From the NCBI GenBank assembly GCA_004794655.1, contig SMMW01000214.1, positions 1,680,001-1,744,000 on the forward strand: 64,000 bases of DNA, in the 5' to 3' direction. Each line of letters begins with the position of its first letter. The stretch's first letter is position 1. This DNA is from Marisa cornuarietis (taxonomy: Eukaryota > Mollusca > Gastropoda > Architaenioglossa > Ampullariidae). Positions 48,129 through 58,881 of the stretch are shown here, one piece after another. A program made the position numbers and the translations under genes. The notes beneath the pieces were generated by a model, which worked only from the letters and a program-made list of their open reading frames with translations, was not told the origin of the DNA and searched no databases.

Positions 48129-51100
48129 GAGAAAGCTGGCAAGGATACTCATGTTGACATGCCATATTGACTCCTTTCAGGTAGGACAAAAAAACAAACA
48201 AAAAAACCATACCGCCAAAAAAAGGTCAGGATTTAGTGCAAGAAGTTTTATTTTTAAATTCTAACAATATTATACAAAAAGAACAAGTATAACCATTCTC
48301 CTATCACCTACTGGCCTCTTTATTTGTTTGTCGCTATAGTGCTAATGAAGAAAAAATTATGTACCAAAAAACGTTAATGGATTATATGTACACACTGAAA
48401 AAACTTACACATGCAAATGAGCCAGCCTCGTTCCGTATACATTTCAAGTCAGAAGTTATAGAATGCAATGTATAAATATAGATTTCAAATGTATAGCTAG
48501 AATGCATTCTATAGCTAAAGAATTGAAAGGTATATATAAAATAAATTGGATAGCAACTTCTGAGTATAATATAAATGAAACACTTCGGTTTTTACCGAGT
48601 TTTCTCTCTCTAGCTATACATTGCAATGTTTAATTATACATGTATTTTATACTTATAGAATGCAATGTATAGCTATAGAATGCAATCTATAAGTATAGAA
48701 TGAATTGTATAAATATAAAATGCAATATAGATAGCTATACATTGCATTCTATAAGTATACATTGCAATGTATAGCTAGAAATAGCAAATTTGAGAAAATT
48801 GCCCTCTTGGCCCATAGGTGCTATGTCACCCCCACTCACCCGTTGTGTATAGTCAGCCGGCCTCGCGATGCTCCGCTCGAGCGAACAAGCATGGGGTGGA
48901 ATGGGGTGTGGGGTAGAAGGAAGAAAGCACCGTCAGCGGTACAAGCTGCCTAGCGCTCCCCCTACATAATTATCTCCCCTGAATCTGTTCAAGCAGAGCC
49001 CTAGGGTCGCTGCGCGCACACCGTCATCAGTGCATGTTTACTAACTAAGTATGTAATCTGTATGTGTGACACAAAGTATGATCGACACACTGTTGTAATT
49101 AGAAGCTTTTGGTAGGAGTTTACAGGAATTACCCAGAGAGACGGGTATAGCAACGGAAGTGTTGACCGTTACTATTGATGCTGTAAACGGACCCAGCTCC
49201 ATGTTAGATTCGCAATTTAACTGTTTTATTGGCTGAGTCCGGCTCGGAGAGTTGAATATAGAGGTAAAAACATTCCCAAAGAGGGAACATCTATCTGACC
49301 GGTGGAAAGGGTGTCGCAAGTGGGGTGTACAAAATGAATGATAGTGAATAATGGTGACACCCACCGCTGGGTATCGGTATGGATGTTTTCTGTGTGCAAT
49401 GTGTAGATTAAGAGATATAGTTAAAGGACAAGTTAGTGGCTTCGTCAAGGGAGGTTACCTAATTATCCTTAAACATCTTCTTAATTACTATATAATTTTG
49501 AAGAAAAGCGAACAAAAGAAGGAACAAAGTCACTATCCACTGGACTCAGATAACAGAAACAGGAACCCACCCCATTGGCAGGTCTATGTGCGATGTGCGT
49601 GTGGGACACTCCACCAGGTATATACAAGATATTAATTTGATGCCGATTAAAGTAGATGATGATGATGATGATGATGATGGATGATGATGATTGCGGAATC
49701 TTGACCTACCATTTGGAGTCAGGTGTGCGAACAACAGGTGCATCTGATTTGCAAAATCCTACAACACTTGCACTCACAAGGTCTCTCCTTTCCTTCAGGG
49801 TCAATGACAACATGTCTGTATTGTGCCACACATCGTCGTCTGTTTTCATAAAGAAACTGGAAAATAAATGGAGATAATGTTGAGGCAAATGCCTAAGTTT
49901 GTTTCTCTCTGACTAAGTACATACTTCCCTATTCTTAAACATGAAGCTCTTCACAAACTTCGCAGAGTAAGCATCGACCTCAGCAGCGCCTGCTTTGCAA
50001 TGATATAGAATTATATAGATATACAATTCTTACTTTTTTATACCCTTCCACTTTTTTTACATTGTTTCACATTTAATTGTTATCAGTTAAGAATTTGTCA
50101 TTTAAACTGTAAGCTACAGAGAACCCAAATACTTACAGCAATATACCTGACTGAGAACTTAGATAAAAGTTTATTTTGCAATAATGAAGATTCCCCAGCC
50201 TGCAAGAAATCATGGGAACCTAATGGGGCCCATCTGGGAAGGCATCTGGGACCCTTACGGGAAACCCCGCCGGGAACCCGCGGGTTTTGGAAGAGGGATC
50301 CTTGAGGGGCCTGCGCGGGAATACCCGTTAGTTGCCCTCATCCAACCCTTCAAATTCCCGCTTGCAGCCGGGTTTTCCCGTGACAGCCCCATATCATACC
50401 GTTTAAATTCCCATTAGTAACTCGCATCCAACCGTAAAATTCCCGTTTGTAACCCGCATCCAACCCTTCCAATTCCCGTTTGCATCACGCATCCAACCCT
50501 TCAAATTCCCATTTGCATCACGCATCCAACCCTTCAAATTCCCTCTTGCATCCCTCACCCAGTCTCACAATCATTTACCACCACTAGTACACAGGCTGGC
50601 ACACCATGAAGAAAACATTCAACAGCTTTTAAAAATCTCATCATTTGCTCATCTTCAAGTGCCTGCATGCTCTTGCACTCGATCTTGGTACAACTAGTAG
50701 GCAAGAGATACGATTATACACTTTTATTATTTACAACAAAAAGTAGAAGGTTAAACAGTTATTTACAGCAGAACAGTTGTTTTTAAACAAACCATGTACA
50801 ACAAAAATTAATCAATTCTTACAAAAATCATGGTCAATAAAAGTATTCACAGCATGAAAATTATTTGATATAATTATTTACAACATAAAAATTAAACAAA
50901 TTATTCACATAGAAGATAAAAGTTTGAAAAATAAGACAAAAAATCAACCCATCAATGGTGGAGTTCCTGTGTAAGAAAAAAGAAATTAATTACAATATAT
51001 TTACATATCTTTTCCAATCTATTTAAAACAAACCTCCCACACTTAGATGAAATCTTATAGCTTCCATAAATCTGCTAATTACTAGTGAGACTACAAAAAA

Positions 51101-54100
51101 GCTCAGCAAAAGTCAAATTAAACGATGTTAAAGTCCCCACTTTAAACATTTCTCCAGCAGATAGAAGAATAGCTATAAAACCAGCAATAAAAATAAGGTG
51201 GCAAACATGAAGGTAGAGGATGCATCTATCAGTCTCCTATTGCTTCTTGTTTTACTGCCAGTTTAGCTAGTTATCTACCTCTTCATTTCCTTTCATTCCT
51301 ATATGGGAGGGAGCCCAAAAGAATTTAATGTCTTCATTTTCCTGGTTGATCTTATTTATGCAAGACAGTCTCTCGTATACTATGTCTATTCTGTTTAAGA
51401 TTTTTTGTTGTTTGTTGATTTTTTTCTAAGCCTGAAGTGCTGACAGCGAAATGTGTAAGGTCTTGATGGCCATTTGAGTATATACGGAGTTTTAGATGCC
51501 ATCTTAAAGTAGCCAATTTATCCTTAGTTCAAAAGGGAAGGAAGAGAGACATATTGAATAAAATGATGCTCACACTAACAATTTAAACTTAAATTCATTT
51601 TTTTTATTCCACTCACCCTTAGATGGCATTGCCCTTCTAATTCTTCCTCCATCCAGGTCCCTTGCATTCCCAAACCATTTTCGGGCAATGAGATCCACAT
51701 TCACTTCTGCTGTACCGGCAAATGTTTTACGGACTGCGGCTGTGCACAAAAGAAAATTGTAATGGTAGACTTAAATACTATCCTATGTAAAAATAAACTT
51801 GTACATGTAGAGAAAATAATACTTAAATTCACTATTAAAAAAATTACTTCGGAAACTTTGTCCTTTCTAAGTACTTATTGGTGTGCACCTCAAATAAGTC
51901 AAAAACAAACAAAATCTACTCACCAACTAATACACTTCTCAATTGAAGTGTTTGGAAACTTTTTTCCCTTTACTTCCGCTAAAATTGTATTTCTGAGCAA
52001 GCTCAAATGCAAACAGCCGTTTCAAAACTCTCCGTACAACAGAGGCGACGGAGTCTCCTCCAATGCACGAGAGGTGCTGAACCTGGTTACAAAAAAACAA
52101 ACAAACAAAATTGTAGTTGTTTCCAACATGCAGAAATCTACAATACAAATGAAAATTAAATTAATTCACTGGATTCGGTCTGTTGAAGACATAATGCTAA
52201 ACCATACTCCACTGGTGAGTGATCAATGGTTGCATGATGAATATACCTATGATCCAGACCAAGTCTCTTAAATAATCCCTTGGGGATTACATGGAAAATA
52301 ATGGCATTGACTCAAATCAACAAGTAAATTAAGAGTCAATTATTTGTAGCCTGTGACTCAGTGTTAACATTGATTTATGATATATCAGTTAATGGTAAAG
52401 GTAAAATTTAAAAAGGATGTCTATGACTGACATATTATATTTGATGACATACTAGTTTTGTTCTAAATTCTTTCTCCATCAGGTTCTCCTCCAGCCTTCC
52501 TATCTCCTCTTCACTAGTTAGGGGCAGGGTTATGCCCTCAGGCATCGCTGCGGAACCCACAGACTCTTGAGTGTCCTTTTGAAGGAGCAGCATGATCTGA
52601 TTCTGTTTCTGAACTAGGTTCTCTAATACATCACTCTGCTTCTCTATCTTCATGAGAACACTTTTCAATAATGAATCTGAAATCAAAATATTATTGTTAG
52701 TCACTAAAGTAATGATAAATATACACTAGGCATCTAAGTCTATTGACAACATTTTTTTAAATTAACATAATATTTAGATCAATATAAGGATACGCATGTA
52801 GACCATTAAAAGCACGAACGTGTGCTTGTATAGCGTTCATCATGAAATCATATAGGGAGACAGAAAACAAACTTACTGGTAAAATTAAGAGATCCAGTGT
52901 CAAAGTCAGCTTGTTCTGCAATTAAAGATTGTTCTAATTAGTTATTTCTGTAAATCAAGTAAAATCAAACGAAAAACGGCATGCATGCAGCATTTTAAGA
53001 GAATAGAACATGAGTGATTGTGAGCAAATGATCCAGACTTCGACTATAAGTTCTTTACATAGGTTAAAAAAAAGTTTCCATTTGATCATAGAAATAGATT
53101 TGTTCTAAAACCCTTCACTTTCATATAAAATCTAACCTGTACATTTATCACATTTTCGAAGTTAATTTTTAGTTTTTAAAGGAGAACTGTTTAATAAGTT
53201 CATTTCGTAAAGTACTCTCCCCTAGAAATATTTTTTTCTAACCCCCACCCCATTTCAAGCGTTTAAATTACAATAGTAATATGTGAATATTGCTTACAAG
53301 GATTAATTGGTATATGAATGATTGGGCAAACTACTGAAAAAAAATTCTCGTTGAAAATTTTAATTATTAAAATAAAAGATACTATTGCGCGCTTTAACAA
53401 CGGAATAAAAACTTTAATACAAGGAATATAGGCCTACTGTGAATTCCTGGACCACGTGGAAGACAGTGTCATGCAAAAGCGAACGTATATGTTATGTAAC
53501 AGGGTGGGATGAGGTTCGCTCTCAGTCTCACCACAATGATAACACAACACCGTCGTGGGTTCAGATTTACTAGCGCGTCAGAGGATAGGTCTGACTAGGC
53601 GAAAGCATATACATCAAGCTCTAACAACTCCTTGGTGGGGCGATACGTCCACCTCTCTTCTCTCCGTTCGACTGTCCTCTCTTCTCCCTCTCTCACCCTC
53701 TTATCCCCCGCATACCCGCATATCAGTTCATCAGAACATCAGTTCACTTCTTAGATAACTTCTTAGTTATTTCAGACTCTTTGTCATCCCTACTTGCACT
53801 TCGCTCTCAATGTTTAGATCACCCACTACTGGTTAAATTCTTTGAACTTCTATCATTACTACAGAATAACAATTTTGACATTATCTTTATTTGGGTTCCT
53901 GGCCATGCAAATATTCCAGGAAATACTAAAGCTGATGAGGCAGCAAAAAAGGCCCTTCAGCAACCACTTGTGGTCCATACAACATTTGCCTCAGATTTGA
54001 ACGTTTCTGTTAAAATGTATATCACACAACTTTGGCAGCTTCACTGGGACTCCATGAAGCACAACAAACTTCACGCTATTTTTCCAAAACTAGCAGACTG

Positions 54101-54708
54101 TATAACACAAGAATTTCTAAACCGACGAGAAAAAGTGGTTATAAATAGACTAAAAGCTGGTCACTCATATATCACTCACAGATTTTTGCTTGCAGGAGAA
54201 AACCCCCCACTTTGTCCTTGGTGTAAAGACCCTCTAACCATAGAACATTTGCTCATCTCCTGTTCAAAACTCGCTACATTTCGTCAAAACTATTTTACAG
54301 CACAGACTCTTGATGACCTTTTTGCCAAACACTCTTCCAAATCAATATTGGCATATGTAAAGTCCATTCAGGTTTTTCACCTGATATGATAGAACTTATG
54401 TGTTTAAAAAAACTGTTATTTTGTAAAAATAAGAAAAGAGAAATCTATAGACTTGTACAATTACTTTATATCAACCTTTGAATAGTCATGTACATTGTTT
54501 TTGCCATGAGATAGCCATAGTTGCTGACTTGGCATAAAACAACAACTAACTAACTAACCCGCATACCCGACTTTTCTAGAAGCCCTGTCCTTGTTACTAG
54601 GCGACCCCCTTCCGCTCTCCTTCGGCCGGGTCGCCATTCGGCCAGTGGTTTTCCCCAACCCCCTCCCACTCTCTTTCGGTCACAAGGTATGTCACCTACC
54701 TTTCTATC

Positions 54709-54745
<37 letters not shown>

Positions 54746-57700
54746 AATGCGTGTGTGTACCTGTGTCTGTGCGTGCCATACCCCATACTACTATACACAC
54801 CCCCTCGAGGAGAAATGTCGTCCTCGACATTTAAACCTGCAACCCGGTTTTTCTAATATAAACACACTACAAACATTATAAAATACAGAGTAAATGAATC
54901 TACATATATCCAATCACAATATAGTCAAAGTCCTTTCCTTATAAAGTCCGAATAACGTGCGAGTTTGTGTGTGTTTACAACAGTGGCCAGACAGCCTCAA
55001 TTATCATGCTTTTAACAGTCTCAGGAAGTTTTTCTGCAGACGGTTTGTTTAGCAACAAGTTAATTTTCTGGCACCTCGGGCTATCGTCTGGGCTCGGCTG
55101 CTGGCGAAGTACAAATTCGTCTGCTCTCATCCACACTGGTTGCTGACGTGGCCTTGCTGACACTCGAGGGGCGTGGTGTGGTGACGGTGGTGGTGTGACC
55201 ACCGTATGCTGCCTGGCGCCCTCCTCCTCCTCTCTCCCCCCTTCCTGAGCGAATGGGACTTCCCTGTCGTTGACGTTAGGGCGGTTAGGCAATGGAGGCT
55301 GCGTGGTGGCTTCCAAATCTGGATCAGGGACTGGACGAGGTAGCTCCTTCTCGTTTTCGTCCCTACCCTGCTCTTCCTCGCTACTAACTGCACTCGCCAT
55401 CGGTCGCCCTCTTGACCCGGTAGCTGGCGGCCGTGTATGTACGAGCGCTGTGCTAGATGTGTCGCTGTCGCTCTCACTTTCACGGGCCGATGAATCTGCT
55501 CTGTTGTCGTTTCTGAGCGGGCGGCGTAGTGTTCGTGGTCTGCGATGAGGCAAGTGATCTTTCGCACCTTCTTGTTGATGTTCATCCTCTAATATGCCGC
55601 CCACTGGTAGCAGCATGTTGCGGTTACGAGTCCGTTTTTTCTTTGAGCCGTTTGCTAGCTCTACTTTGCACTTCACACGTGTGACCTGGCCACCATCCGT
55701 TTTGCTGGTTGCGAAATTCTCGGTGTGGCTGCTAATCATGTCTTCGATGCTCGACTTCAGTTTCACTGTCAGATGTGGGGAGGTAGTCATTGAGTCTACA
55801 CAGTTTGGTGCCGCCTTGGTCATACCTGTGGGGCGTTCGCACGGAACCTTGTTGACTGGATTGATGGTCTGTAAGCAGCGCGCGTACGCCAGTCTATTGC
55901 GATTCATTCGCAGAGCTCTGTCCCGCATCGCTAGGCAATTAAAAGAACGATGCAGTGATGGTTGCAGCTGTGCGTCCTGCAGGAACTGGGGTCCATGCTT
56001 CTCTTGTGCCTGGTGCATAAGTTGCTCCAGGACATTTGTACCTAGCTGCACTGGAACACTGTCGCTGTACCTGGTCGATGATACCACCAACAGTAGGCAA
56101 GGGCGGCTGTCAGCCCCGCCCCCTGCCCCTTCCACTCGTATGTCCGCTTTGATGTACCCTATGTACGGGAGCAGTGGGCCATCTGCACACTCAATGTGTA
56201 ACACTTCTTGAAGCGGACGGATGGCCAGGTGTGCCAGTTTCTGGCGATAGAATGTGTCCGTCACAGTCGATACAGTGGCACCCGTGTCTAGTAGCGCTGC
56301 TGTGGCTACACCTTCGATACAGACATCTACACACGTGCTGGGTCCTATCAATGTTTCCTCCCAACCGGGGCCGCGTGCTGGCGTGTGTTGGCCTACCGGT
56401 TGCTCCCTTCTGCAGACCAGCTTGTAGTTTAACGGTGTGCGCAGATGGTCAGCGCGCACTCGACACCCAACTTGAATGTGGCCTTTGCCACCACATCTGT
56501 AACATGTCGGCCCCTCGTCCTCATAGGAGGGGCGTGGCGGCCGCTGCTTTGGCTCTTTGCTGGCAGCGGGCCCGTCGCCTGGCCTCTGTTGCAGTTGCCG
56601 CTGCAACGACTGTACCTCCGCCGACAGCTTCTGCACCTCCGCTCTCCAGTCCTCGCTGGGGGTCGATTGTGCCACTTTAGCTGCTGCTTGTCTACCAGCA
56701 CCTGGTTTGTGGGCTGGTTCCTCGGCGTCTCTCTCCACCTGCCGTATGAAGCGGAATAGGCTATCCACGTCGGTCTCCATCTCGAACTTGTAGGCAGTCC
56801 TGTCCTTCAGGGGCTGACGCAAGCCACCCCATAGTCTGCAGCGCAGCGTCTCGTCATACACGCGCTTCTCAATGAGGCGCGCATTCAGGGCTTGTGTCAG
56901 GGTGTCTTCAATGCGACACCGCCACTGAGTAACATCCTCCCCGGCCTCCTGGCGCGCGTTGTAAAAGGCGCCGAGTATGTCCTGGTCATATAACACCAGA
57001 CCAAATATGCTGTCAAACTTTTTCAGCAGTTCGTCTAGTGTAGCTTGCGGGCCCAGACGCATGGCCACTCTTGCCGCCTCTCCTTTCAATGAACGGCGAA
57101 CAGCCTCCAACACAATATCATCAGTATATCGTCCCCGTAAACACATCAGTTCATACCTCCAGAGGTCGAGCGCCGTGTCGCTGCTTCTCCCGCCAGAGAA
57201 GGGTGGCAGTCGTGGTATCTGCGGCATGCTCGCCTTCGACAGTGTAGCTCCCGTTGTCTCGGCATTGTCTGCCATCCACTGTTGTAGGTTAGCGGCGGTG
57301 TCTGCTGTGGGCTTCACCGCCAGATTCCTGTAGCAAAAAATTAACAAAGTATTCAATATAAAGTCGGTATCATAAACTTTAGGATTTTTAATTTTTGAAT
57401 TCACTGAAATAAACATGAAATATGAAGAAGTATTAAACATTCTGTTGCTAATGGTTTTAAGTGGCGTTCTGTAGCACATGGGTCTTAATGATGTTCCTCT
57501 GATTCTGACAGAGAACTTTACTTTGTTACTTATTGTTACAAATATTGTCTCATAACAAACGGTCACTCTTTAAAGCAGATTATTTTCTTTCTGGTTAAAT
57601 TTTTGATTCATTGTTGTAGTTTAATGTATCTGTACCCATGTCTATAATTTAAGAGAAATTTTTACTTGAAAGTGATTTGTATAGTAATTTTGGTGTTATT

Positions 57701-58826
57701 TTTACTTATTTCTGTGCACGGTGAAGTTTGTGCACCTGTATCTCGCATGTTCGGGGACTCACAAGTATTTCACAAGTATTATCCCCAACTGAACACAGCC
57801 CTGTGTCTGTAAAACAAGTTGTTCTCTGCCAGACCCCTAAAGGCACAGTAACAAGTCACCGCATGCAAAATTGTGGTTTACTGGGTCGTAACCATCAAAT
57901 ACACACATTAGTCATGGTCATCATAAACTTTAACTCTTAAACTTGCCTCTCAAAGACGAATTATTACATGATCATCATGAACAGTATTTATTCCTTAAAA
58001 TGAAGTGAAATCAATATGTTTCCACGTGCGAAGGATCGCCATACCACAATGAGGACCGTGCGTGTCTTCCTCGTCTATCTTTTGAGTGACATTAGTCACG
58101 GGAGTATCTACAGAAGCCATCAGCTTACGTGGACCAGTTTCATTTCATTGCAGCCTTTGCTGTTATATTCATGTCAAACTTTGAATTGGTCACGTGATAC
58201 ACCATTAACAAAAGGACACATCCTTGCACAAAAAAAAGAAAAAAAAGTGTCTCAAGTTCGTTTGATTTATGGAGATATTCGCCATACTTGTTTGACATGT
58301 TGCAACAAAGCACACGACAAAGTCACAGTTCACAGAAGGATAATGATACTAGATATTGTTATTCTTTGTCCTTGAGCTATATTCTAAGGTTTTTACACCT
58401 GTAGTTCGAATATATCTCTGCTTGCTAGACTATAAACATAAGACGCTCTTGAGAAATTATTTCAAACCACAAAGATTAGACATTGTTTTCTTTTCTTTTT
58501 TTTTTTTACAAAAATGTTGAAGCACAAAAGTATGTCAGCTACATGAATTCCAAATTAATCTTGCGGCTCATAAAGACAAAGAATACGACTGACAACAAAT
58601 CTGTAATTGCATATGTCTGCTTTCTTTTGAGGAGGGATCGGTTAACAAGAGAAAAGTCCAGGGAAGACTACCTAATAATGTTTTTGATTTAAATATTTAA
58701 TTAATGGGAAATTACAGCATGTCAAGAACGTGGTAAGCTAATCTACAATATTAGTAATGTTACGAGGTAAAGAACTATATGCTTATATCTATATATATAT
58801 ATACGTTTTTAGTGCGCACGCGTGTT

Positions 58827-58881
<55 letters not shown>

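Larger units (their letters stand above)
45078..49709. other. Intron 2 of GT31 gene 3
   Basis: Contains the dispersed repeat 45545-45910 and microsatellites at 46706-46742, 47284-47338, 47580-47646 and 48066-48122. It also has a (CTGG)n-like run near 46440-46460, a G-rich run near 46164-46174 and the palindromic AT-rich array 48430-48790. No additional gene is supported. Confidence 0.6.

Noticed and set aside
53470..54970. LTR of the Gag-protease element
   Set aside because: No matching second copy was found upstream of 57567, and no TG...CA-bounded repeat could be delimited.
55594..57333. Several long plus-strand frames (up to 205 codons)
   Set aside because: Antisense shadows of the Gag-protease frame, favoured by its GC-rich composition.
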